Below, in pieces: positions 55,419 to 62,500 of a stretch of DNA of 64,000 nt; the first letter of the stretch is position 1, and each line of letters starts with the position of its first letter. The notes below the pieces were generated by a model. That model was given only the letters and a program-made list of their open reading frames with translations, had not been told where the DNA came from and did no database searches. A program made the position numbers and the translations under genes. Source of the DNA: Verrucomicrobiota bacterium (GTDB taxonomy: Bacteria > Verrucomicrobiota > Verrucomicrobiia > Opitutales > Opitutaceae); NCBI GenBank assembly GCA_023457715.1, contig JAEWKR010000009.1, forward strand, positions 10,079 through 74,078, given 5' to 3'.

Positions 55419-56171
55419 ATGGCACGGCTCGAAGATCTGGTCGCATATTGTGACAAGCGAACCCGGCGGACCGCATTCAAGGATGCGCCCGGGGCGTTCA
55501 ATGGGTTGCAGGTGGCCAACAGCGGCCGGGTGACGCGAATTGGGGCGGCCGTCGATTCGGGCGTGGTCCCGTTCCGCGCCGCCGTGGCGTCCGGGGTGGA
55601 CTTCCTGATCGTGCATCACGGACTTTACTGGGACATGCCGCGGCCCCTCACGGGGGCGGCGTACGATCGGTTCGCGGCGCTGGTGCATGGCGACTGCGCC
55701 CTGTATTCGAATCACCTTCCCCTCGATGGCCATCCGGAGATCGGCAACAACGCGCTGCTGGCAGCGTCGCTGCAGCTCAAGCCCGCGACGCCCTTCCTCG
55801 TGCGCGAAGGAGAACCGATCGGTTGGATTGCGCGCTCGAAGTACACCCGCTCCCAGCTCAAGGCGCGACTGGAGGAGCAGTACGAGCGCGTGATCGCGAT
55901 CGAGTTCGGATCGAATACGCCGCGGGCGATTGCTTTCTGCAGTGGCAGTGGCAACAGCGCGGTGCCGGAGTTGCGGGCCGCGGGGGTGGACACCCTGATC
56001 ACGGGGGAGCTGCGCGAGGAATGGTTCAATCGCGCCCAGGAGGAGAAGCTCAACCTGTACCTTTGCGGGCACTACGCCACCGAGGTTCATGCCGTGAAAG
56101 CGCTGGCCGCCGAGCTCGCGCGCAAGTTTCGCCTCCCGTGGGAGTTCATCGCCACGGACAACCCGCTCTGA
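55419..56171 (+). CDS. NIF3-like dinuclear metal centre protein
   Basis: A 250-residue protein of the YbgI/NIF3 (DUF34) family, which forms a hexameric toroid with two metals per subunit. Metal ligands are visible as VHHGLYW near residue 67 (His-His), ALYSNHLPLDGHPEIGNN (His, Asp, near 100) and CGHYATE near 212 with the final Glu. Often called GTP cyclohydrolase 1 type 2, but the true activity is not settled. ATG at 55419 chosen. Confidence 0.92.
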   Translation: MARLEDLVAYCDKRTRRTAFKDAPGAFNGLQVANSGRVTRIGAAVDSGVVPFRAAVASGVDFLIVHHGLYWDMPRPLTGAAYDRFAALVHGDCALYSNHLPLDGHPEIGNNALLAASLQLKPATPFLVREGEPIGWIARSKYTRSQLKARLEEQYERVIAIEFGSNTPRAIAFCSGSGNSAVPELRAAGVDTLITGELREEWFNRAQEEKLNLYLCGHYATEVHAVKALAAELARKFRLPWEFIATDNPL

Positions 56172-56246
56172 CGTTCTCAAATCACGGTGCAGTTTTGCCG
56201 CTTACATGGAGTTGCCAAACGCCGGCTGATTCGCGTCAATCCCGGC

Positions 56247-56318
56247 CAGATCTCAGATTGCAGCGTCCAGGTCCTCGGGACGGACATCGGCAATTTGAAA
56301 TCTGAAATCTGAAATCTT
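56247..56318. repeat. CAGATCTCAGATTGC / AAATCTGAAATCTGAAATC inverted repeat
   Basis: A short left arm at 56247-56262 and right array at 56290-56318, ending 8 bases before aroQ. Same unit as 58528-58611. Confidence 0.7.
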
Positions 56319-56326
56319 CCTGCTTC

Positions 56327-56755
56327 ATGAAGAAAATCGCGATCCTCAATGGCCCCAATCTGGATCGACTCGGCCAGCGTGAGCCCGAGATCTACGGCCG
56401 CGCCACGCTTGCCGATCTGGAGGCCGCACTGCGGTCCGAGTTCGGCGCCCGCGCCGACCTGGAGTTCTTCCAGTCGAACCATGAGGGCGCGCTGATCGAC
56501 CGGATCGCCAGTCTGGCCGATCGCAAGTTCGACGGCCTGGTCATTAACGGCGCGGCGTTCACGCACACCAGCGTGGCGCTGCGCGACGCGCTCGCGGGGG
56601 CGCACGTCCCCACGGTCGAGGTCCACATCTCCAACATCTACAAGCGCGAGGATTTTCGGAAGACGTCGCTGACCGCTCCCGCCTGCCTTGGCGTGATCAC
56701 CGGCCTGGGTCTCGAGGGGTACCACGCTGCCATCCGCTTCCTGCTGCAGCGGTGA
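56327..56755 (+). CDS. aroQ: type II 3-dehydroquinate dehydratase
   Basis: A 142-residue dodecameric type II dehydroquinase of the shikimate pathway. ILNGPNLDRLGQREPEIYG contains the catalytic Tyr23 and Arg18; FFQSNHEGALID, THTSVALRDAL and VEVHISN are conserved. The usual INPG motif reads INGA here (VINGAAFTHTS), keeping Asn but changing Pro. The stop overlaps the start of the NusG-like gene (GTGA), so they are coupled. Confidence 0.94.
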   Translation: MKKIAILNGPNLDRLGQREPEIYGRATLADLEAALRSEFGARADLEFFQSNHEGALIDRIASLADRKFDGLVINGAAFTHTSVALRDALAGAHVPTVEVHISNIYKREDFRKTSLTAPACLGVITGLGLEGYHAAIRFLLQR

Positions 56756-57252
56756 AACCCGGTCCGCAGGAGGAGTGGGTGGTGTGTCACACCAAGCCAC
56801 GTTGCGAGAAGAAGTTTGCCCGGCTGATGGAGGCGGAGGGGTTCGCGCACTACCTGCCGCTCATGGCGAGCAGCCGGAAATACGGGCGCGAGACCAAGCG
56901 CTTCGAGAAGCCGCTTTTTCCCGGTTATGTCTTTACCCGCGTGCCGCAGGACAGGCGGGGACGACTTTATCAACAGGACCTGCTGGTGCGCCTGATCGCG
57001 GTTGAAGACGAGGCGACGTTTCTCCGGCAGTTGGACGATGTGCGCACCGTCGTCGCTTCCGGCTTCGAACTCACCGTCCTGCCGCTGCTGACCCGGGGCC
57101 GCCGGGTCAAGATCGTGGGCGGCCCCCTCCACGGGCTGGAAGGCTTCATCGACAATCCCGAACGGCCCACCGGCATCATCGTCGCCACCGACGTCCTGCA
57201 GCAAGGCCTGCTCGTCCGCGTCCCCATCGAGAACCTCCAGCCGCTACCGTGA
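56752..57252 (+). CDS. NusG/RfaH-like transcription antitermination protein
   Basis: A 166-residue protein starting at GTG 56752, four bases inside aroQ. Residues 9-100 form an NGN domain (EEWVVCHTKPRCEKKFARLM, YLPL, PLFPGYVF), which binds the RNA polymerase clamp. Residues 108-160 form a KOW-like domain (RGRRVKIVGGPLHGLEGFI). It is shorter and more divergent than housekeeping NusG and lacks secE or ribosomal protein neighbours, so it is probably a specialised paralogue like RfaH/UpxY. Its target operon is not evident. Confidence 0.88.
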   Translation: MKPGPQEEWVVCHTKPRCEKKFARLMEAEGFAHYLPLMASSRKYGRETKRFEKPLFPGYVFTRVPQDRRGRLYQQDLLVRLIAVEDEATFLRQLDDVRTVVASGFELTVLPLLTRGRRVKIVGGPLHGLEGFIDNPERPTGIIVATDVLQQGLLVRVPIENLQPLP

Positions 57253-57427
57253 CGGGGAGGGGGAGGGGGGGAGGGGGAGTTTCTAGTTTCTGGTTTCTGG
57301 TTTCTAGTTTCGAGTTCTCCCTTCGGACCCAGAAACGAGAAACCAGAAACTAGAAACCAGAAACTAGAAACCAGAAACTAGAAACCAGAAACTAGAAACC
57401 AGAAACCAGAAACCAGAAACCAGAAAC
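57253..57427. repeat. TTTCTAGTTTCTGG / AGAAACCAGAAACTAG inverted repeat array
   Basis: Starts at the NusG-like stop with a G-run (GGGGAGGGGGAGGGGGGGAG), then TTTCTAGTTTCTGGTTTCTG to 57317. A short centre is followed by about thirteen AGAAACC/AGAAACT units (57331-57427), ending 3 bases from the stop codon of the convergent polyketide synthase gene. Potential two-way terminator hairpin. Confidence 0.92.
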
Positions 57428-57429
57428 CT

Positions 57430-58467
57430 TCACACTCCCAGTCTGCAGCTATGCGCGGCGAAGCCGGCGCCGAAGCTCACCAGCCAATAGTCGCCCTGGC
57501 CATGGGGCGGATCGAGTTTGAGACTTTCCTCCAGGGCGAACAGCACAGAGGGGCTGCTCATGTTCCCACGATCCCTGAGCACCTGGGCGGTCAGATCCAG
57601 CGAGTGGGGCGCGACCACAGGTGCAAGGGCCGCGATGACGTCCCGGCCGCCGCCGTGCGCGACCACCCGGCTCACCGGTTGATCCCCCCGGGCCGACCAG
57701 AGGTCTGAAACCGCGGCGGCGGCGAGTTCAGGCACCGTGGGGTGGAGCAGGTTCCGCAGTCTGCCGTCGCGCTGCTCGAAGCGAAGCTTGTCGCGCTCCT
57801 GCGGGAGGTGTCGCGTCGCGAAGCCGAAGGCGCGCAGAGGGGGGAGGGCTCCCGCCGGGCGGCCGCGCCACAGGGTGGCCGCGGCCCCGTCACTGAACAG
57901 GCACGCGCTGATGATCACGCCCGGGTCGTCGTCGAGGTAGAACGCAGCGGAGCAGATTTCCACCGCCACGCAGGCGACGACCGCCTCGGGTTCGCTGGCG
58001 GTGATGTGGTGGGCGGCGCGCAGCATCGGGATCGCCGCGCCACACCCGAGCCCGACGAGGTCCTGAAGAAATGCGTCGGTGCGCAGCCCGAGTCGTTCCG
58101 AAACATAACTGCTGACTCCCGGGCAGAGGTACCCGGTGCAGGTGCAGACGAGGAGCGCATCGATGTCACGCGGCAGCAGCTTCGCCTTCTCCAGTGCCTG
58201 CTCGAGTGCGCTGGCCGCGAGCCGGGGCGCCTCGACGCGGAAGGTGGCGTTCAGGTCATCGGCCGTGCGGTCGAAGATCCCCGCGGGGTCCGTAAGCGCG
58301 AAGTGACGCCGCTCGATACCATGATCGCCGCGCAGGATCGACTGCAGGATCAACGCCGAACGCCGCGACAACCGCGACCGCACCGGCGAGCGCTGCATGA
58401 TGTCCCAGCACTCGCGCTGGGACAGCGCGTTGTCGGGCACGGCAGTGGCAAGGGCCTGCAGGTACAT
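57430..58467 (-). CDS. type III polyketide synthase (chalcone/stilbene synthase-like)
   Basis: A 345-residue thiolase-fold enzyme with the full catalytic triad: Cys142 (GLGCGAAIPML), His271 (VVAHGGGRDV) and Asn302 (RGNMSSPSVLF). It should extend a CoA-linked starter with malonyl-CoA and cyclise the product to a pyrone, resorcinol or similar compound. Unlike many bacterial loci it has no adjacent methyltransferase or oxidoreductase. The nearest same-strand gene is yebC upstream, separated by a repeat array. Product unknown. Confidence 0.92.
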   Translation of the reverse strand: MYLQALATAVPDNALSQRECWDIMQRSPVRSRLSRRSALILQSILRGDHGIERRHFALTDPAGIFDRTADDLNATFRVEAPRLAASALEQALEKAKLLPRDIDALLVCTCTGYLCPGVSSYVSERLGLRTDAFLQDLVGLGCGAAIPMLRAAHHITASEPEAVVACVAVEICSAAFYLDDDPGVIISACLFSDGAAATLWRGRPAGALPPLRAFGFATRHLPQERDKLRFEQRDGRLRNLLHPTVPELAAAAVSDLWSARGDQPVSRVVAHGGGRDVIAALAPVVAPHSLDLTAQVLRDRGNMSSPSVLFALEESLKLDPPHGQGDYWLVSFGAGFAAHSCRLGV

Positions 58468-58527
58468 GGGGCTAGCCGCAACCGATGCATCCCCCGTGAA
58501 TTCGCAAACCGGGCCACCTGCAGCAGA

Positions 58528-58611
58528 ATTTCAGATTTCAAATTCAGATTTCAGATCGGACCGATCCACGAGGTATCGCGGCCCGATTTGAAATCTGAAA
58601 TCTGAAATCCC
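58528..58611. repeat. TTTCAGATTTCAAATTCAGA / AAATCTGAAATCTGAAATC inverted repeat
   Basis: Left arm 58528-58556 and right arm 58585-58611 around a 28-base centre. It lies between yebC and the polyketide synthase gene, both on the minus strand, and starts 14 bases after the yebC stop. Confidence 0.85.
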
Positions 58612-58624
58612 CGGCTCCGCCGGG

Positions 58625-59356
58625 CTACTTCACCGCCGCCCAGACGCGCTGCACGTCGTCGTGGTCTTCGAGGCCCTGGAGAAACTCGCCGACCTCGGCC
58701 CGTTGGGTGTCATCGAGCGTCGGATACATCTTCGCGACGTAGCCGAGTTCGGCGGTGACGACGTTCCAGCCGTTCTGCTTGAGCCAGGTGACCGCGGAGT
58801 GCACCGCGGTGCGCTCGGTGAGAAAGCGCGCGCCGACCGCCCCTTCCGGGATATCGTCGTTCTGCGCGTGGGTCAGCTTCTCGAAGTCGTTGGCGCCGGC
58901 CTCGATGGCCGCGGCTTCGAGGTCCACATTGGGATCCGCCTGGTGCGCTTCGACGAGGCCCACGTGATCAAACAGGAATTTGTTGCTGCCGGCGCCGCCG
59001 AGCAGGCCCCGCTTGAAGAGCACGCGGATCTCGCTGGCGGTCCGGTTGTGGTTGTCGGTCATCACCTCGACGATGACGGGCACCTTGTGGGGCGCGTAAC
59101 CTTCGTAGGTGACGTGCTCGAGCGTCATCTTGTCGTCACCGACGCCGGCGCCTTTTTTGATCGCCCGCTCGATGACGTCGCGGGTGACGCTGGCTTTGCG
59201 CGCCTTTTCGACCGCGGCGAAGAGCCGGGCGTTCGCCTCAGGATCGGGGCCGCCCAGCTTGGCTGCGACGGTGAGTTCCTTGACGATCTTGCCGACAACC
59301 TGACCTTTCTTCAGGTTGACGATAGCACGCTTCGCGTGAAGCCATTGACGTCCCAT
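58625..59356 (-). CDS. YebC/PmpR-family regulatory protein
   Basis: A 243-residue YebC protein. Conserved N-terminus (GRQWLHAKRAIVNLKKGQVV in place of the common AGHSKW..K start), GGPDPEANARLFAAVEKARK, RDVIERAIKKGAG, VTYEGYAPHKVPVIVEVMTDN and LFKRGLLGGAGSNKFLFDHVG. Family members are DNA-binding regulators or ribosome-associated factors that relieve stalling. ATG at 59356. Confidence 0.92.
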   Translation of the reverse strand: MGRQWLHAKRAIVNLKKGQVVGKIVKELTVAAKLGGPDPEANARLFAAVEKARKASVTRDVIERAIKKGAGVGDDKMTLEHVTYEGYAPHKVPVIVEVMTDNHNRTASEIRVLFKRGLLGGAGSNKFLFDHVGLVEAHQADPNVDLEAAAIEAGANDFEKLTHAQNDDIPEGAVGARFLTERTAVHSAVTWLKQNGWNVVTAELGYVAKMYPTLDDTQRAEVGEFLQGLEDHDDVQRVWAAVK

Positions 59357-59667
59357 AGAGACAACCAGCTTGCGGCGCGGACTTTAGCCGCGCAAGCGAA
59401 CTCTCAATGATTGCAGTCGCTGCTGTAGCAGAGAAAGCACAGGGCAAGGATGATGCCGGAGAAGATCGCAACCAGAAGCATGAAGGGGTAACCCGCGAAT
59501 GCGGAGACAGAGTTAGGGGAGGGGACTGAAGAAGCCCGGCTAGCCAAACGACTCTCCGACGACTGGCCAGCCCAAAATTGTGGCTCATTTGCGAGTGACC
59601 CGGAGCCCGCCGCCCCCTTCAAATCCCGCCGCTCCGATTCAAACCCGCACGTTCGCCTCCGCTGCTC
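59357..59667. other. 311-bp region between divergent yebC and dinB
   Basis: Should hold both promoters; I could not identify either with confidence. A 25-codon minus-strand frame at 59404-59481 reads as a hydrophobic segment with a Cys-containing tail (ILALCFLCYSSDCNH) but lacks a ribosome-binding site. No repeat array is present here. Confidence 0.5.
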
Positions 59668-60840
59668 ATGCTTCCGACCATTGTCCACCTCGATGCCGAC
59701 GCCTTCTTTGTGTCGTGCGAGCTGGCGTTGCGCCCCGAGTTTCGGGGCCGGAAATGCGCGGTTGGCGGGCGGGAGCGTGGGATCATTTCCTCCGCGAGTT
59801 ATGAAGCCCGGGCGTGCGGCGTGTACACGCCGATGCCGACGCAGCGGGCCCTGAAGGTGTGCCCGGATCTCATCCTGCTGCCCCATACGTCGGGCCTGTA
59901 CAGCAAGGTTTCGCGTCAGATGTTCGACCTTTGCGAAACCGTGACGCCGTTGGTGCAGCGGAACTCGATTGACGAAGGCTACCTGGATCTTGGGCCCTGC
60001 GGCTTTGCCAGTGTGGCGGAGATCGAACAGGCGATGCGGGGCCTGCAGACGAGGATCTGGTCGGAGCTGCAGATCCCGGTCTCGTTCGGCATGGCGGTCA
60101 ACAAGCTCGTTTCCCAGATCGCCTCGAAGCTGCGCAAGCCCCGCGGCTTCGTGGTGGTGACGCCGGGCACGGAAGCCGACTTCCTGGCGCCCCTCTCGAT
60201 CGGGAAGTTGCCGGGGGTGGGACCCAAGACGGAGGAGACCCTCATCGAGCACCACGGCCTGCGTTTCATCCGGGATATTCTCGCGCGGACGGAGACGGAG
60301 CTGAAGTCGATCTTCGGCGGTGGTTGGCGGGACATGGTGGCGATGGCACGCGGCGAGGACGATCGCGCCGTGCACGTCGAGCACGAGGACGCGAAGAGCT
60401 ACTCGCAGCAGGAAACGTTCGGCTCCGACGTCGCCGACTTTGGCACGATTGAACAGGTGGCAAAACGGATGATCGACGAACTCATGCCGAAGGTGAGGGA
60501 GGATCGAAAACGTGTCCGCACGATCACGGTCAAGATTCGGTACCCTGACTTTTCCCAGGAGTCGCACGGGAAGACGCTCCCCGAGGCAACCGACCTGGAG
60601 GCGCCGTTCTACCCGCTCGTCGGCCCGCTGCTGCGGGCGGCGTGGCGGAAGCGTCGCCCGCTGCGGCTCGTGAGTGTCCGCTTCTCGGGCGTGGAGGATG
60701 GCGGCGGGCAGTTGGAGATGTTCGCGGAGACCGATGAAAAACGCCGGCGTCTCGCAGGGGTCCTCGACAAGCTCAATGCCCGGGGTGCGGCCGTGCAGCA
60801 CGGACATCAGCTGGGGAAGAATCGGCGACCCCGGGCGTGA
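59668..60840 (+). CDS. dinB: DNA polymerase IV (Y-family)
   Basis: A 390-residue translesion polymerase. Catalytic Asp in HLDADAFFVSCE (residues 7-18), the SIDEGYLD motif near residue 101 (more often SIDEAFLD), the thumb HhH region IGKLPGVGPKTEETL, and the little-finger domain. The QLEMF motif near residue 349 looks like a sliding-clamp binding site; it is followed by about 37 more residues, unlike E. coli where it is terminal. No SOS box is seen upstream. Confidence 0.94.
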   Translation: MLPTIVHLDADAFFVSCELALRPEFRGRKCAVGGRERGIISSASYEARACGVYTPMPTQRALKVCPDLILLPHTSGLYSKVSRQMFDLCETVTPLVQRNSIDEGYLDLGPCGFASVAEIEQAMRGLQTRIWSELQIPVSFGMAVNKLVSQIASKLRKPRGFVVVTPGTEADFLAPLSIGKLPGVGPKTEETLIEHHGLRFIRDILARTETELKSIFGGGWRDMVAMARGEDDRAVHVEHEDAKSYSQQETFGSDVADFGTIEQVAKRMIDELMPKVREDRKRVRTITVKIRYPDFSQESHGKTLPEATDLEAPFYPLVGPLLRAAWRKRRPLRLVSVRFSGVEDGGGQLEMFAETDEKRRRLAGVLDKLNARGAAVQHGHQLGKNRRPRA

Positions 60841-61106
60841 AACGCTGAAACGCGGACGCGCTGAGCTGAAACACTGAAACCGGCTGAAGCCGGCGCTACG
60901 CCAAACCCTGAGCCGGTAGCTGCGGTGCTTCATTGCGCCGTATTCATCGTCGCGATCTCCAAGTCATTTTTCACAGGAGGAAACCGAGCGAAACAGAGAC
61001 TGCACGCGGGCCTGGGACCCCTCCGTTCCCTCCTGTAAAACTCGATCGCAAAACCCAACCCAAAACCCCAACCCAAAACCCAAAACCCAAAACTCAAAAC
61101 CCCCAA
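60841..61106. repeat. composite repeat region after dinB
   Basis: Starts at the dinB stop with CTGAAACG/CTGAAACAC units (60845-60880). It then holds the 22-base repeat identical to 37669-37690 (60879-60900), an inverted pair (CACAGGAGGAAACCGAG at 60972 and CTCCGTTCCCTCCTGT at 61021), and an AAAACCCAACCC array (61045-61106) running to the stop codon of the convergent gene. No coding sequence. Confidence 0.8.
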
Positions 61107-61108
61107 CG

Positions 61109-61882
61109 CTACTGCGCGTGGCGGAGCGCGGTGAGGCCAAGGGTGAGGCCCAGGACGGCGGCGCCGTGCACGATCAGGAGGAGGGCGCTCTGCATCACGG
61201 CCCAGACGAGCTTCGTTTCGTAAACCCGGCGCAGAGCAAGGACCAGGTACACGAACACGCCGGCCGCGCAGAGTGGCTGGAGCACACGCGCGGCGCCTCC
61301 CGGGGCGAGGATCATGAGGAAGGACGCAGCAGCGGCGAGAAAGCCGAAGGCGTGGACGTGCAGGGAGAACACCAGATGCTCGATAAAGACCCGGCCGGAG
61401 CGGGGAAACAACGCCCGCAGCCAGGCGGCGGACAGGGGGACGAGCAGAAACAAGGCGTGCGTTACACTCTCCCGGGCCAGTTCGGCGTAAGTGCGATCGG
61501 CCAGGGCCCCCTGGGGGCGGTATCCAAAGTTCCAATGCTCACCCACGAAGCGCAGCGCGATGGCGGTACCGAACATCACCACGGAGCACGACAGATAGAG
61601 TCGAAACGCGTTGAGGTAGCGGACGCGTCGGCCGGCGAACCACTCGCTCGTCAGCTGTCCGGGATGAAAGAGGAGAGCGCGGAGCGTGCGCGGGATGCGG
61701 GCGTTGAGTCCGAACCCCTCCTCGAGCCATTCACCGAGCCAGGTCCGCAGGGTGGGGACCCGGGCCTCCTGCCGCTGGCCGCAGTGGCGACAAAACGAGT
61801 CCGACGCCGCCAGGATCCGGGCGCAATTGGGGCACAGCGCATCGGCGCTGCGGCTGGCCGGTGGGATCGGCGCGAGGGGCAT
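61109..61882 (-). CDS. DUF3667-like zinc-ribbon membrane protein
   Basis: A 257-residue protein. An N-terminal zinc ribbon (CPNC at 17-20, CRHC at 31-34) is followed by RTLRALLFHPGQLTSEWFAGRRVRYLNAFRLYL, characteristic of DUF3667 proteins (given here as family landmarks at residues 63-95). About five membrane helices fill residues 90-250. Function unknown; a role in membrane sensing or transport would be speculation. A strong hairpin plus T-tract lies in its upstream region. Confidence 0.75.
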   Translation of the reverse strand: MPLAPIPPASRSADALCPNCARILAASDSFCRHCGQRQEARVPTLRTWLGEWLEEGFGLNARIPRTLRALLFHPGQLTSEWFAGRRVRYLNAFRLYLSCSVVMFGTAIALRFVGEHWNFGYRPQGALADRTYAELARESVTHALFLLVPLSAAWLRALFPRSGRVFIEHLVFSLHVHAFGFLAAAASFLMILAPGGAARVLQPLCAAGVFVYLVLALRRVYETKLVWAVMQSALLLIVHGAAVLGLTLGLTALRHAQ

Positions 61883-61963
61883 TAGCCGGATGCGAACCGC
61901 GAACCCCGCCGAAGTCGAGACTTCGCCGGTTTGGATGTTGGGAGACCCCGCCCACCATGAACG

Positions 61964-62004
61964 CTAAAACAAAAATGCCGCGCGATGTGAGCATCACGCG
62001 GCAT
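61964..62004 (-). terminator. minus-strand hairpin with T-tract upstream of the DUF3667-like gene
   Basis: A 13-bp stem with one mismatch (ATGCCGCGCGATG at 61975-61987 with CATCACGCGGCAT at 61992-62004, loop TGAG). On the minus strand it is followed by TTTTTGTTTT. It sits about 80 bases before the DUF3667-like start, so it could act as an attenuator, or end a short RNA started near the hip promoter. Confidence 0.65.
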
Positions 62005-62067
62005 CGGAAACTGGCGCCCCCACGGGGAATGCGCCACAGAGGCGAGGGCAAAAACGCACCGAAAAAT

Positions 62068-62088
62068 ATGACGGAAATATGACTCAGG
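62068..62088. repeat. AATATGAC direct repeat at one helical turn
   Basis: AATATGAC-GGA-AATATGAC, two identical octamers 11 bases apart, in the gap between the divergent DUF3667-like and hip genes. Could be a regulator-binding pair. Confidence 0.4.
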
Positions 62089-62110
62089 GTTGCTGCCAGC
62101 CAATTGCGTG

Positions 62111-62184
62111 CTACTACGCTGAAGTAGTTCTGTCGGATTACCACACTAAGATAGTATCTTGACGCTACCACATTTAGGTAGTAG
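62111..62184 (+). promoter_or_regulatory. hipBA operator: three imperfect palindromes at 27-bp period
   Basis: Sites CTACTACGCTGAAGTAGTTC (62111-62130), TTACCACACTAAGATAGTAT (62138-62157) and CTACCACATTTAGGTAGTAG (62165-62184), each an imperfect inverted repeat, with starts exactly 27 bases apart. A TTGACG (62159-62164) between sites 2 and 3 is a plausible -35 box. HipB family repressors bind multiple operators in this way. Confidence 0.75.
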
Positions 62185-62195
62185 TGAGTCCGACC

Positions 62196-62498
62196 ATGAA
62201 TTACCGCGTCGACACTGCGATTCAACTTCGGGCGGTGATCAAAGGACTTCGGAAAACACGTGGGCTGAGCCAGGCTGCACTCGGCCAACTCCTCGGGGTA
62301 AACCAAAAACGGATCGCCAAAATCGAGACAGATCCTGGGGTCACAAGCTGGAACCAAATTGCCCGGCTGATTTCTGCTCTCGGGGGCAAAATTGCCATCC
62401 AAGACGCATCGTCGACGCCCGCTGACGGGACTGCCCCTTCGAGTAGCGCGGATTCGTCCAAACGGCCGCGCCAACGCAAGAAACAACCCACCTGGTAG
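62196..62498 (+). CDS. hipB: HipB-like XRE-family antitoxin/repressor
   Basis: A 100-residue protein with an XRE HTH at residues 10-60 (IKGLRKTRGLSQAALGQLLG, NQKRIAKIETDPGVTSWNQI) and a disordered Ser/Pro/Lys-rich tail of 35 residues. It should repress the operon at the three upstream sites and hold HipA inactive. ATG at 62196 preferred over GTG at 62184, which lies within the third operator. hipA starts 2 bases after its stop. The local sequence looks less GC-rich than neighbours. Confidence 0.9.
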   Translation: MNYRVDTAIQLRAVIKGLRKTRGLSQAALGQLLGVNQKRIAKIETDPGVTSWNQIARLISALGGKIAIQDASSTPADGTAPSSSADSSKRPRQRKKQPTW

Positions 62499-62500
62499 CC

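Noticed and set aside
57331..57427. AGAAACC array as a CRISPR array or telomere-like repeat
   Set aside because: No spacers, short units, and a facing arm directly upstream; it fits the hairpin-array pattern.
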